A program made the position numbers and the translations under genes. The notes under the pieces were generated by a model. That model saw only the letters and a list, made by a program, of their open reading frames with translations. It did no database searches and was not told where the DNA came from. Below are positions 9,972 to 21,451 of a DNA stretch of 64,000 nt, piece after piece. Position 1 is the stretch's first letter; each line of letters starts with the position of its first letter. Where the stretch lies: assembly GCF_043290135.1 (NCBI RefSeq), contig NC_134700.1:163839772-163903771 (forward strand), given 5' to 3'. The DNA comes from Rhipicephalus microplus. Lineage: Eukaryota; Arthropoda; Arachnida; Ixodida; Ixodidae.

Positions 9972-11663
9972 TTAGAAATATGTGCTCGAAGTTGGCTCTG
10001 GTGCTAGGACAAAAGTTGCAATGAGGCGACGTTTCGCTTGTGTGAAAAGAGAGAAAAGAAAAGGAGTCGTTACTGTGGCCGTTTGAAGTCTGCGCCTCAA
10101 AGCCTGGTCACTTCTGGAAAGAGATTTATGTGGTGGGGGATACGTTAGGCGGGAATTTCGGTAAAATAGCGTGATATCGTGAAAGCTGAGGAGTTGATCC
10201 CTGGCACCTCGAAGCGAAGGCAGGTCGCTGTGAGCCCGGTTGGCGAGTGCTCGGGCTTGGGTGTGAGCGGTCGTGTTGCCTGGGTTTCCACAGTGCGCAG
10301 GAACCCAGAGGAGGGTGATGAGGTGATCAGGCGGAAGAGATGACTCAAGAATTTTAGCAGCCGGAGAATGAATTCGGAAAGTGGCGAAATTACGAATTGC
10401 AGTTTTTGAATCGGAAAAAATATACTCAGCGGAGGAGTGAACAATGGCTAAAGCAATTGCCGCCTCCTCTGCTTCCAGGGATTCTGTCGAATTTGTAAGG
10501 GACGCACTAGCGACCAGTTTTTGAAATCCATCTACGACGGCTACCGCGAAAGCTCGATGATCTACATATTCGGCCGCGTCTACATAGACTGCGGGAGAAT
10601 TGGGAGGGAAGCGCTTCTGGAGGGACTTGGCTCGAGCTTCCCGTCGCGCCCCATTATGTTTTGGGTGAGTATTTTTGGGGAGTGGCGGGATTAATAGGTT
10701 GCTGCTAACAGTGACGGGAACTGCGTGCGTGGCCGTGGTGTGACCAGGAACGTTGATGCCAAGTCGGCACCGGAGTACCTGTCCTGTTTCTGTGAGTGAT
10801 AGTCTTCGATATTGGCTGAAAAGATGCGCCTCTACAAGATCTCTCAGAGTGTTGTGCATCCCAAGTTGAAGTAGCTTATCCGTGGCTGTTGATTTAGGGA
10901 GATGGAGCGCAGTTTTATAGGCATTATGAATAAGTCTGTCAAGTTGCTCGATCTCCGTAAGTGAGAGGTAGAGGTAGGGGATAGAATAGGTAATTCTGCA
11001 TAGGCATAAGGCCTGTATGAGGCGGCGTGTGTCTCCTTCCCTCATGCCACGATGACGATTGGATATGCGCTTGATGAGGGAAGCTGTATTTTGAACTGAG
11101 GTGCGGATTAACTTTATCGTGTCAGCATTCGAACCATTGTGGGAAATAATAAGGCCTAAAATATTGATTTTATTGACCCTGTGAATAGGGGTGTAATCCA
11201 GCATGACTTGAATGTGACTTGTTTCTTGCTTTTCAAAGTAAGTTACTAGGAGTTCTGATTTAGCCGTCGAGCAGGTGAGCCCAATATTGTTAGCGTGTTT
11301 AACAACAATGTCAGTGGCCAACTGAAGCTTCGATACGATTTCGCCATGGTTGCCAGTATTGACCAAGATTGTGATGTCATCCGCGTACAAGGAGTGATTG
11401 ATGGAAGAAAGTTTGGCAAGTCCCCGTGCTAGCGGTATTAGAGTAACGTTAAAAAGGAACGGGGACAAAACCGATCCTTGGGGCGTTCTCTTGCTACCTA
11501 GCGTGAAGGGATCGGTTTTGAAAGTGCCCAACTGTAGGCAGACGGACCTATTGCTGAGAAAGGCAGACACATACTTGTGCGTGCGAGAGCCTACGTTCAG
11601 TTCACTAAGAGATTGTAAAATCGAGGAGTGAGAAACATTATCAAAAGCCTTAGTCGAGTCCAA
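9972..11663 (-). CDS. LINE-2 ORF2 fragment: reverse transcriptase palm and RNase H, 563 residues uninterrupted
   Basis: It begins in the first catalytic motif (DSTKAFDNVSH), followed by TPQGSVLSPFLFN and the YADD box (residues 93-96). The RNase H domain runs from about 358, with D362, E400, D418 and H457 in place. The last acidic position is changed: the expected D in the xADxxA motif reads GNTTAHTQA. It is open throughout, so the copy is fairly young, but it is only the 3' part of the polyprotein. The first residue shown is not a real initiation site. Confidence 0.75.
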   Translation of the reverse strand: MDSTKAFDNVSHSSILQSLSELNVGSRTHKYVSAFLSNRSVCLQLGTFKTDPFTLGSKRTPQGSVLSPFLFNVTLIPLARGLAKLSSINHSLYADDITILVNTGNHGEIVSKLQLATDIVVKHANNIGLTCSTAKSELLVTYFEKQETSHIQVMLDYTPIHRVNKINILGLIISHNGSNADTIKLIRTSVQNTASLIKRISNRHRGMREGDTRRLIQALCLCRITYSIPYLYLSLTEIEQLDRLIHNAYKTALHLPKSTATDKLLQLGMHNTLRDLVEAHLFSQYRRLSLTETGQVLRCRLGINVPGHTTATHAVPVTVSSNLLIPPLPKNTHPKHNGARREARAKSLQKRFPPNSPAVYVDAAEYVDHRAFAVAVVDGFQKLVASASLTNSTESLEAEEAAIALAIVHSSAEYIFSDSKTAIRNFATFRIHSPAAKILESSLPPDHLITLLWVPAHCGNPGNTTAHTQARALANRAHSDLPSLRGARDQLLSFHDITLFYRNSRLTYPPPHKSLSRSDQALRRRLQTATVTTPFLFSLFTQAKRRLIATFVLAPEPTSSTYF

Positions 11664-11699
11664 TGCAAGGATGGCTCTTGTGATGTGTGAAAGTAAGAT

Positions 11700-11790
11700 T
11701 TAGCACGTCCTCCTTAAGCTGCAGCATGACATCCTGAGTGGCATCCTGAGCATGACATCCTGAGCATGACATCCGCTCGAAAGCCGTACA
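11700..11790 (-). repeat. Tandem micro-duplication in LINE-2
   Basis: The motif CATGACATCCTGAG is repeated with slight changes three times in a row at 11727-11773. It lies in the RT segment that should read as a single MYGFRA...DAMLQLK stretch. The duplication destroys the frame just upstream of the long 3' frame. Confidence 0.7.
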
Positions 11791-11820
11791 TGGTGGAGGT
11801 AAACAGTTTTTCTTGTTCCA

Positions 11821-13873
11821 TTATCATCATCATCAGCCTGACTACGTCCACTGCAGGACAAAGGCCTCTCCCATGTTCTACCAGTTAACCCGGTCCTGTG
11901 CTTGCTGCTGCCAATTTATACCCGCAAACTTCTTAATCTCATCTGCCCACCTAACCTTCTGTCTCCCCCTAGCGCGCTTCCCTTCTCTGGGAATCGAGTC
12001 AGTTACCCTTAATGACCAGCGGTTATCCTGTCTACGCGCTACATGCCCTGCCCATGTCCATTTCTTCTTCTCGATTTCAGCTATGATATCCTTAACCCCC
12101 GTTTGTTCCCTAATCCACTCTGCTCTCTTCTTGTCTCTTAAGGTTACACCTACCATTTTTCTTTCCATTGCTCGCTGCGTCGTCCTCAATTTAAGCTGAA
12201 CCCTCTTTGTAAGTCTCCAGGTTTCTGCTCCGTAGCTTAGTACCGGCAAGATACAGCTGTTATATACCTTCCTCTTGAGGGATAGTGGCAATCTAGCAGT
12301 CATAATTTGAGAGTGCTTGCCGAATGTGCTCCACCCGATTCTTATTCTTCTAGTTACTTCAATCTCGTGGTTCGGCTCTGCGGTTATTACCTGCCCTAAG
12401 TAGACATAGTCTTTTACAACTTCAAGTGCACTATTACCTATCTCGAAACACTGCTCCATGCCGAGGTTGTTGTTCATTACTTTAGTTCTCTGCAGATTAA
12501 TTTTAAGACCCACCTTTCTGCTCTCCTTGTCTAACTCTGTAATCATGAGTTGCAATTCGTCCCCCGAGTTACTCAGCAATGCAATATCATCGGCGAAGCG
12601 CAGGTTACTAAGGTACTCTCCATTGACTCTTATCCCTAACTGTTCCCATTCTAGGCTTCTGAAAACCTCCTGTAAGCACGCGATAAATAGCATTGGCGAA
12701 ATTGTGTCCCCCTGCCTTACACCCTTCTTGATTGGTATTCTGTTGCTTTCTTTATGAAGCACTATGGTAGCAGTTGATCCCCTGTAGATTTCTTCCAGAA
12801 TGTTTATATATACTTCATCTACGCCCTGATTCCGCAGTGTTTACATGATGGCTGATATTTCTACTGAATCAAACGCCTTCTCGTAATCTATGAAGGCTAT
12901 GTATAGGGGTTGGTTATACTCTGAGCATTTCTCTATTACCTGATTTATAGTATGAATGTGGTCAATTGTTGAGTAGCCTGTTCGAAATCCTGCTTGTTCC
13001 TTTGGGTGATTGAATTCTAATGTTTTCTTTACTCTGTTAGCAATTACTTTTGTAAATAGCTTGTATACTACGGAGAGCAAGCTAATCGGCCTGTAATTCT
13101 TCAAGTCCTTGTCATCTCCTTTCTTATGTATTAAGACGATGTTAGCGTTCTTCCAAGACTCTGGTACGCTTCCCGTCAGGAGACACCTTGTAAACAGGGT
13201 GGCTAGTTTTTCTAACACAATCTGTCCTCCATCTTTCAGCAGATCTGATGTTACCTGATCCTCACCAGCAGCTTTGCCCCTTTGCATGCTCTCCAAAGCT
13301 TTTCTGACTTCTTCTATCATTACTGGTGGGGTGTAATCTGGGTTACTGCTAGTTCTTATAGTATTAAGGTCGTGGTTGTCTCGGCTACTGTACAGATCTC
13401 TGTAAAACTCCTCCGCTATTTTAACTATCCTATCCATACTGATAGTTATTTTGCCTTCTTTGTCCCTTAGTGCATACATCCGGCTTTTGCCTATCCCAAG
13501 TTTCCTCTTCAATGCTTTGACACTTCCTCCGTTTTTTAGTGCGTTTTCAATTCTCTCCATGTTATACCTTCTTACATCGCATACCTTACGTCTATTAATC
13601 AACTTCGAAATCTCTGCCAGTTCTATTTTGTCTGTTGTACTTGACATTTTCATGATTTGACGCTTCTTAATTAGGTTCTTCGTTTCCTGGGAAAGGTTGC
13701 CAGTGTCCTGTCTAACTATCCTGCCTCCAACTTCCACTGCACACTCCGTAATGATACTCGTCAGATTATCATTCATTGTATCTACGCTAAGGTTGGTTTC
13801 CTCACTAAGAGCCGAGTACCTGTTCTGCAGCGACACTCTGAATTCCTGTACTTTCCCTCTCAGTGCTAGCTGA
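11821..13873 (-). mobile_element. RTE-clade LINE (BovB-like C-terminus), 5'-truncated, inserted in LINE-2
   Basis: The insertion is flanked by TTCCA (11816-11820 and 13874-13878). Its 3' end is CTGATGATGATGATAA, the short simple-repeat tail usual for RTE elements. The sequence starts in the linker before the RT and keeps one reading frame to the end of the polyprotein, apart from a single TAA. The C-terminal WAGHVARRQDNRW block is typical of RTE/BovB LINEs. No endonuclease is present because of 5' truncation. Only the RTE clade is assigned; a closer BovB relationship would need a tree. Confidence 0.8.
11878..13836 (-). pseudogene. RTE reverse transcriptase, one nonsense codon
   Basis: The upstream part (13836-12844) contains GKAAGEDQVTSDLLKDGG, NYRPISLLSVVYKL and the first catalytic motif IAFIDYEKAFDSVE. 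A TAA at 12841-12843 then interrupts the frame. The same frame resumes and contains KKGVRQGDTISPMLF, FADDIALLS, ILPVLSYGAETW and the KKKWTWAGHVARRQDNRW tail. Catalytic aspartates are intact. The single stop makes this a recently dead copy. Confidence 0.8.
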
Positions 13874-13879
13874 TTCCAT

Positions 13880-14544
13880 GTAGCGATTAAGACGATTGAG
13901 AATTACATGCTCTATCAGTTTTCTTGTACATGAGGTAAGAGAGATCGGTCTCAAATTATTAAGGTCTAACGGCTTAATATGTTTGGGTATAAAAGTCACC
14001 TTAGCTGAGTTCCATTCCTTGGGCAGCGTGCCCTGCTCCCATTGTTGATTCATGTAATCGGTAAGAGCTGCCACTGACTTGGAGTCTAAATTTCGAAGTG
14101 TTTTGTTAGTAATTCCTTCTAGTCCTGGAGCAGATGTGGTGCGAAGTTTGCTTATGGCAGCCTAAACTTCCGCCTCTGCAATTGGTGCATCCAAGTCTGC
14201 ATTGGGAGCTCCATTGTAGGTAGGTAACGATTATTGCCTTGGGCCAGAGAAATACGTAGTTTTAAGAGCAGTTTCAACGTCTTGTCTTGCCCTTGTTTTC
14301 CTACTTCAAACAAGAGTTTCGTAATTCGCTTTTTACTTTCACATCGCGAGGAGCATGGATCTAACATATGGCGAAGCAGGGATAAAGAGTTCTTCATATG
14401 TAGAGTACCGTCGAGTTGGTTACATATCTGGTTCCATTGCTGCGATGAAAGTTCGGCCGCGTGTTCAGTTACAAGCTGGAGTGTTTTTGAAATTTTGCGT
14501 TTTAGTTTACGATTATATTTTTGCTTGAGCCATCGTTTCTCCAA
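13880..14544 (-). pseudogene. LINE-2 linker and reverse transcriptase fingers
   Basis: The 14074-13880 part reads WNSAKVTFIPKHIKPL and NNLRPISLTSCTRKLIEHV, RT motifs upstream of the palm. The 14544-14152 part is a basic helical linker (EKRWLKQKYNRKLKRKI). A stop and frame change separate them near 14100-14160. Confidence 0.7.
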
Positions 14545-14646
14545 GCTCTGATAGGCCTTCCATAGGTGGAGTAGCCTGCTGTCTACTGGATCTCAGATAT
14601 GTGCTGCTGGGGCTACTTTTTCGCTAAGAGTTACATCCTGTTTAAG

Positions 14647-15391
14647 CTAAGACGCCCAGTCTTTGTAGTCTTGAATTTCTTTTTTCGGGTTTCGGTCTCG
14701 GATTTCGCGAAGTTTGTCCCAGTCAACAATAGGTTTTAAATGAAACTGTTGACGAAAATTGACATGTGACAGTGTAATTGTTAGGATGTAATGATCACTG
14801 CCGAGGTTGACCCCACTGTGTGTCCAGTTAGCTTGTCGCACATTTTTAGTGAAAGTAAGGTCAGGGGTGGTATCTCTGCTCACACTGTTGCCAATTCGTG
14901 CTGGTAGCATGCAGTCAGTGACTAGAGTGCACTTGTTTCGCTGAATGTATTGAAAAAGGCTGGTGCCCTTCCGTGTGTTTCTCCTGTAACCCCAATCTAC
15001 TTGCGGGGCATTAAAGTCACCCGTTACAACTATGGAAGCAGAGTTTGCTATTTGGGTGGTCCTATCAATTGCTTCAAAAACAGCAGTGAGGCCATCTCTG
15101 GGATGAGAATAAATATTCAAAATAAAATATTTGCCTTGTCCTGTATGACGTGGGAGAAGTTCAAGAAGAAGGCAGTCACTGTGAAGAACGGAAATATCAT
15201 GCGCTATAAAAGAGATATTCCTCTGTATGTATGTGGTAGCCCATGGGGAGCTCGGATGCGAATGTACAGCCTGATAGCCGAGTAGTTTGCAAGCTTTTAG
15301 AGGCTCCTGTACGGACATGACATCAGGGGCCCGTGTAGACCGCTGTATATGCAGTGAGAGGTTGTCTCTCTTGTTTCTAAAATTCCATTGC
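14647..15391 (-). pseudogene. LINE-2 APE-type endonuclease domain
   Basis: Reading starts at the WQWNFRNKRDNLSLHIQ block that opens LINE endonucleases. It proceeds through VMSVQEPL (metal-binding Glu), VTGDFNAPQVDWGY, DTTPDLTF and NLGSDHYIL (catalytic His). All the usual catalytic residues are present. The frame ends at 14647 before the linker, so it is not joined to the RT in this copy. Confidence 0.75.
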
Positions 15392-15567
15392 CATATGCAG
15401 AGTGAGGAGGGTGAAGATGAGGCAAGGGTGCAGGAGGGGGTTATGGCAGCGAAGGCGCTGGAGAGGGTTGAGATTTGGCTAGAAGCTTAACTATCCCTCG
15501 ATCCCTACCCAGCGCCGTTCCTCGCGTCATTTTGGACAGGGTAGCCTTCAGATCATAGAGTTGAAAG

Positions 15568-16218
15568 CAACGATGGCAGGACCGGCGCCTGGTGTCTCAA
15601 CGACGGTGTGACGTCACGAAACGAACGCCGGCGCGCACGCGGCAGGGTCTCGTCTAATTGTAATGGCACCTTCACTGTGGCATGTAGTCATGTTCTCACA
15701 CAACACGCATCTTATGATTGATCATGTTTGCACCAGTCACGTAACTTCGTCATTCATTGACGTCACATAATACCAAATTTGGCATATGTGAAGCTCGCGA
15801 AATAGCTGTAAGTGCATCATGAGTGTGGCATGTAGTCGTATTGTTACATGACAAGCATGTCATGACTATCATGTTTGGATATGTCATTTACCTATGTCGT
15901 ACATTCGAGTCACGTAATACCGAATTTGTTATCTGTGAACCTCGCAAAACGACGGCGCGCACATCATTAGCGTAGCATATAGTGATATTGCTACATGACA
16001 CGCATCTCATGTTTATCATGTTTGCACCAGTCTCATACCTTCGTCATTCATTCAAGCCCCGTAATATCAAATTTGGTGTAAGTGAAGCTGGCGAAATGGC
16101 CACTAGCGCATCATGAGCGTGGCATATAGCCATGTTGTTACATGACACGAATGTCATGGTTATCATGTTTGCGAAAGTCAGATACCTTCGTCATCCACTC
16201 ACGGACCGTAATACCAGA
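15568..16218 (+). repeat. Repeat family F4, copy 2 (left part), with a 147-bp satellite-like array
   Basis: After the tail of the GC-rich core (GGACCGGCGCCTGGTG), about 3.7 units of 147-148 bp follow. Their register starts are at 15681, 15829, 15976 and 16123. Each unit has GCATGTAGTCATGTT, a TCATGTTTGCACCAGTC block and GACGTCACATAATACC. The array is broken by LINE-3 within the CCGTAATACCAGA motif and continues after 21997. Confidence 0.85.
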
Positions 16219-16389
16219 GAGATAGACTTTATTAATTTCCGGCAGATTTCTGGGATGGGCTCCCACCTAGGGGCCAACGGAGAGACCGTGTCTCCCGGCA
16301 GCTTCCTTGGCCTGCCCAAAGTTGTTTGTTCAGGCCCGAACTGAGCAGCGCAGTCCGCCAACGCGCCCGAAGGTCTTCATTGGAGGCCG

Positions 16390-17317
16390 CGACCCCAGAA
16401 TTTCTAACTAATGCTGGACATTCTCATAGGATATGGTCGAGAGTGGCTCTGTTGGTATAGTACTGGCATAGATTAGAACTATAAACGTCAGGATATATGT
16501 GGTGCATGATGACAGAGTTCGTGTATGCGCGTGTTTGTAGCTGTCGCCACTGAACGGACTGGGCCCGATTTAGCTTGGAGTGAGGCGGAGGGTACTCCCG
16601 CCTTTGCAGTCGATAGTGTTGAATTATTTCATTAAATTTAGTAAGCCGATCGTCCCATTCCCACACCGGCGCAGAAAGGTCCGTTTGGGTGGCCGCTTCG
16701 CCTGACGTGACTCGGAACGCAAGACCTCGAGCCACGTTGTGCGCCACTTCATTCGGACTGGCCTCCGCGTTACCTAGTGGTGTGTGGGCAGGGAACCACA
16801 AGATGTGTACCTATTTGTCCGCCTCGTGAATTTCGCCTGTATTAAGAATCCGCAATGCCTCGGGGGAGATTCTGCCGCTGGCGTAGTTTCGAACGGCTGT
16901 CTGCGAGTCGATGATTACGCATGAGGCGTTAGTGTGGGCTATGGCCATCGCGATAGCCACTTCCTCTGCCGTTTCTACGTTCCGTGTGATGATTGACGCG
17001 CTGATTTTGCATTGTTGTGTGTCGTCTACGACAGCAGCCACGAAGTGGTGTCGTTCCTGGTAGCGTGCTGCGTCGACAAAGACTGCCTCATGGTTGCGCC
17101 CAAACATCTTTGACATGGTCCTGGCTCAACTGACACGTCTGCCCTTGTTGTGTTCAGGGTGCATGTTTCTTGGTATGGGTGGTACTGTTAGCTTAACACG
17201 GATAGTGCGTGGTATGTCATGTTTATCTCCCTGTTGAGTGTGGTAAGCAATGCCGAGATTACATAGAATCTGGCGGCCTGGCTTAGTCTTGGCTAAACGC
17301 TCGAATTGAGAGATTTG
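16390..17317 (-). pseudogene. LINE-3 RNase H domain and C-terminal Cys-rich tail
   Basis: The 17116-16811 frame carries VFVDAARYQERHHFVAAVVDD, ETAEEVAIAMAIAH and VIIDSQTAV, giving the D, E and D catalytic residues. An in-frame TAG near 16812 follows. Then come HILWFPAHTPLGNAEASPNE, where the usual ADE/AD acidic motif is altered, and a degraded zinc motif ending ATLDHIL. Confidence 0.75.
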
Positions 17318-19175
17318 TTACGCCTCAATAAGTTCCTCAAGGGTATTGTGTAAACCAAGTTGAAGGAGTAGTTCGGTGCTGGTGTTTTGAGGCAAACCTA
17401 GCGCTTCTTTGTAAATTTTCCTAATTAGGCTGTTGAGTTTTGACTTTTCCGCAGTGAACCATCGGTGGTACGCCGCCGTATATGTGATGTGAGTTAGAAC
17501 AAACGCTTGGATCAAACAGATGATGATGGCCTCTTTCATGCCTTTGTGTTTATTGGTAATGCGCCTAATGAGGCGCATCGTGTTAGACACTCTGGCTTCA
17601 ATGTTGCGAACTGTCTCTCCGTTGGTACCCTTACTTTCTATGATCAAACCTAGCACTCTGATTTTGTCTACGGTTGGTATGGCGTGACCATCGCTTGTAG
17701 GGAGCTTTATATCAGCGTGCGCCTGCGCTTGGGGATGTTGTTTGGGTGGCCGATTTCTAAGTGTAGGGCGATATAGCAGTAGCTCAGATTTCTCCGCTGA
17801 GCAGGATAGTCCAGTTCCTTGTAAATACCGTTCGACTGTGTCAATCCCCTCTTGTAATCTCTGTTCAATGGAACCGTCACTGCCGTCGCACACCCAGAGG
17901 GTGATGTCGTCGGCGTAAATGGTGTGATGAAGTCCTTGGATGGTTTGAAGGTTTGAAGGAAGACCAATGAGGGTGAGGTTAAACAACAAGGGAGATATCA
18001 CGGAACCCTGCGGGGTGCCCGCACTTCCTATGGTTATTTCGGACGACCTGAGTGCTCCCACAGTGATCGTGGCCGTTCTGCCCGTAAGAAACGCCCTAAT
18101 ATAGTTGTACGTGCGAAGCCCCAAATTTAGGGTATTGACCTGATTTAGAATGGTGCTATGCGTGACAGAGTCAAAAGCCTTCTTCAGATCAAGACCAAGT
18201 ATGCCCTTAGTGGAGCGTCCCGTACTGTCTATGATGTGATGCTTAAGCTGCAACATGGCATCCTGCGTTGAAAGATGCCTGCGGAAGCCAATCATGGTGT
18301 GTGGGAAAAAATCATTGTCTTCGAGGTAATTTGTCAGTCTAGCCAGGAAAGCGTGTTCCATCAATTTGCCTATGCAAGATGTTAAGGAGATGGGCTTAAG
18401 ATTGTCAGTATTCAGTGGTTTGCCTGGTTTCGGAATCAGAATCAGCTTGGTCGTTTTCCAATGCGGGGGCAAGATTCCGGTGTTCCAGCAGTTATTATTA
18501 TAGTCTGTGATATGCGTGATCGACTCATCGTCCAAATTGCGTATCATCTTATTCGTGATGGTTATCCGCACCTGGTGCAGATTTGGTGTTAAGTTTTTGT
18601 AGGGTGGCACGGATATCCGCTTCGGTGAATTCTTCGTCTATAGTAGTGTTGATCTGGTCCGTATAATCTAGATGCTGCTGAGTAGGAGCCTGAGAGATAT
18701 ATTTGAGCTCTACCTCTCTAAGAAACTCCTTGTCGGTGCCCTTGCCCTTGTAAGCATGTATTAGTTTGTTGATGGTTTGTCGTTGGGTGGTTTCGCTGTC
18801 TTCTGGGTCGAGCAGGAACCGTAGAAAATGCAAAGTTTTACTGAGACTTAGCTGCCTGTCTATCGCATCGCAGGTTTCATCCCAGTGTTGCCGGCTTAGC
18901 TGTGTTGCATACATCTCTATCTCTGTGTTGAGGAGTGCGATGCGTTTCCTAAGGTTTCTGTTGTGTTTCTGTGTCTTCCACCTCTTTTGAAGCGATTGCT
19001 TTGCCTCCCACATGTGGAGGAGCCTGCTATCAATCTCTTCGAGGTGTGCCTCGGGAGGTACGATTCGGGTGGCATTATTAATATCCTGTTTAGGTGTGTG
19101 TATCCAGTCCTCTATGTCACTGATGGGTTGGACCTGGTTCTCACGTGATTTTCGGAACTGGGTCCAGTCTACCAA
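17318..19175 (-). pseudogene. LINE-3 ORF2 linker and reverse transcriptase
   Basis: The 19175-18549 frame is the linker. It shifts near 18580 into the RT frame, which is open for 430 residues. RT motifs include ILIPKPGKPLNTDNLKPISL, LGLDLKKAFDSVTHS, GTPQGSVISPLLFN and the IYADDITLW box, so the catalytic aspartates are intact. The frame ends in TAA at 17318-17320 after ELIEA. Confidence 0.8.
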
Positions 19176-19268
19176 CTTTAGCTCTTTTCCCGTGGGTTTA
19201 CGTAGGCCACCTTGAACACGTACTTCGATGATGTAGTGGTCGCTACCCAGGTCCTCTAGGGTATTTTT

Positions 19269-19865
19269 TCAGGTGGCTGCTGATGTGTTTCTCGTGAACG
19301 TCAGATCAGGCGTTGTGTCTTTACTGGAGCTAGTGCGCGCACGTGTGGGTGTGCTAGGGTTGGTGATGAGAGTTGTTAATCCCTCTTGCTGCGAGTCAAA
19401 CCAGAGGGCCCTACTTTTAGGAAACACATAAGAGTATCCCAGGGCAGTGTGTGGTGCGTTGAAGTCGCCCGCTATTAAGATGGGATTTTGGCCAGCGATG
19501 GTGAGGGCGCGTTTAAAGAGTGTGAGAAATCTGTGCTTCTTTTGTTTAGGGTTGCTGTATATGTTTAGTATACAAAGACTTTCCTGTGTTTTGCGTTGCG
19601 GAACGAGTTCAATAAATAGATTGTGTATATTGGTAATTTCCGTGTCGTGTTGCGTGAACGTAAGGTTTCGTCTAACTACGGTGGTAAGGACAGTCGTCTC
19701 CCCGTTGGCATGTCCGATCGAGCGGTAGCCTGCCAATTAAGTGAGACAATGTGTCTCCTGCAATTAAATGATATTGGGCTTAACTTTCCCCTTAAGGTAT
19801 TGGTGAAGATTTGCTTGCTTATTCGCGTAGCTTCTACAATTTCATTGCCAAATTGTGTAGGCGTG
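19269..19865 (-). pseudogene. LINE-3 ORF2 endonuclease domain
   Basis: The open part contains LAGYRSIGHANGETT, LNIYSNPKQKKHRF, IAGDFNAPHTALGY and DTTPDLTFTRN, all APE-endonuclease motifs. Upstream in the same frame, the WQ-NCRSYANKQANLHQY block has three stop codons between 19740 and 19865, one of them replacing the usual W after Q. A stop follows near 19269, before the SDH motif. Confidence 0.75.
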
Positions 19866-19965
19866 ATTTCTAGCTATGATGAGATGCAGGGGGTAGGAAT
19901 GTCGCCGGCTGTATTACACTAAATGCCGACGAGGAAGGTTGCTCTACATTCACTGTGGGGTTCAG

Positions 19966-21451
19966 TCAGCTAGGTGGCAGAGGGGTGATTCTAGCCTCCA
20001 CAGCGATGAGTCGCTGTTGTAGGTGTTCGTTTTGTTGCTGGGTAATTTTAGATATAGTCTCTACGCGGTCAGTAAGGGCTGAGATCAGTCGGGATGCGTC
20101 GCTCATCCACTCATTGGATTCCTTCACTGATTGCTGAACTTCCTTCAAGACTTTATTCTCGGGCGTCAAACGTGCGGGTTTGTATTCATTGGCCTGGGTT
20201 TCGGCTCTGCGCTTGGGAGGTGGTGGTGTTGTACCTTCCTCCATTTTTTCACTGGGTGTAACAGCTGAGAGCGGTGGTACTACTGGTGGAGCATGTTTTG
20301 TTTTTTATGGTGGTGTAACTCCTCCTTCAGGGTCCTGTTTTCCTCTCCTAAAGCTGTCATTTTCTGGTTACATTGTGCTAACATCTGCTTTAGCTGTGCT
20401 ATTTCAGCCTCTAATTTATCAAGTTTGCCTTGAGAAGCGGCCTCCTCAGACCCCGAGCGCGCTCCTTGACTACGTCTACCCAGCCCACCTTGAAGGTTGC
20501 TCCAGGTCCAGGTGTACGGCTGCGAGATGTTGACTGCGACCGGGAGCGGCGCCGGGAGCGGGGCCGGGAGTGGGGCCGGAAGCGGGGCTGGGGGCGAGAC
20601 CGCGACCGAGACCGCGACCGAGATCTCGACCAGGCTTTCTTTCCGGGCTTCCGGGTAGGGGTAGTGTCCCACTGCTCGAGGCTGTTGTCAACAGGCGTTG
20701 GCTTCGTCGGGTAGTCTTCATATTGTTGTCGTTGGCGCTCCCATCGCCGGCGTTTCACCAGGTACGGCGTCTTGTAACGTGCCCTGCACGCCTTCTCGGC
20801 CGTCTGGTGGTCGCCGCCGCATAGTTGACAAGTGGGCTGGCATTGGTGATTTTGCGGGGGGTTGGTCGTACCACAGCCACGGCACACGTGGTCTTTCAGG
20901 CTTGAGCATACATCTGCGCGGTGCCCCAGGCGACCGCATTGGTAACACGTCTCTATCTGTTTGCGGTAAAGGGAGCACTTCAACATTGCCCCACCGTATC
21001 GAACGTATGTTGGCACGCGAATACCAGCGAACAGTACGATCACCGTCGTTGTGTTGCTGAGGCGTTTTGCAGCGATGGCTGTAGGGTTCTTTGTTGTAAT
21101 CACATTAGCTGTAATATCTCGGGACGTATCTTCCAACGGTATATCACGTATCACGCCTTTTGACGTACCGTCTGGTGCTGCTTCATATGCGCTGGTATCG
21201 TACGTCTTGTTGCCGACCACAATGCGAGAGATTTTCTGGTATCTATCAGCATGCGCCTCGATGGGTGTGCTCACAACGATGATATTTTGCTGGAAATTTG
21301 GGCATATTGTGTGCTCATCTTGGGCGTCTCTCGGAATTTCAGCGGCGTGGTAAATGCTAGTCGCCAGTCGGGTGGCTCCATGATCGGTGAGACGAAGGCC
21401 GCCTTTAGGTCGGATGATGATCTTGTAGTCACCTCGGGGCAGTAGAGGCAT
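19966..21451 (-). pseudogene. LINE-3 ORF1 (gag-like zinc-knuckle nucleic-acid-binding protein), frameshifted
   Basis: The first 346 residues are open. An N-terminal region opens with MPLLPRGDYKIIIRPKGGL. Three knuckles follow: C169-C182 (CX2CX4HX4C), C190-C204 and C208-C222. Then comes an Arg/Ser-rich stretch (about 275-312). Near 20440-20470 the frame shifts. The continuation on another frame is a heptad-rich coiled coil (EAEIAQLKQMLAQCNQKM). A further helical segment ends near 19966. Such proteins bind the element RNA as a ribonucleoprotein. The first ATG lies 66 bp after an in-frame TGA, which supports the start. Confidence 0.7.

Larger units (their letters stand above)
9725..15540 (-). 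mobile_element. LINE-2: I-superfamily-like LINE, split by an RTE insertion
   Basis: The element reads on the minus strand. It has an APE-type endonuclease (about 15391-14647), a linker (14544-14152), the start of the RT (14074-13880), the inserted RTE element, then the RT palm through RNase H to the C-terminus (11663-9972). The 3' tail reads GAATCAATAAAGTTGATTACC. ORF1 is not recognisable and the 5' edge near 15540 is uncertain. Upstream sequence joins an F4 repeat near 15568. Removing 11821-13873 plus one copy of the flanking TTCCA joins the two halves in the expected reading frame. An APE endonuclease with RNase H fits the I superfamily. Confidence 0.8.

Noticed and set aside
15681..16218. 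CRISPR-like regular spacing of the 147-bp units
   Set aside because: Units are contiguous homologous copies without unique spacers, in a eukaryotic sequence.
20430..20824. Arg-rich plus-strand frames opposite LINE-3 ORF1
   Set aside because: They are the antisense of the Arg/Ser-rich part of ORF1.
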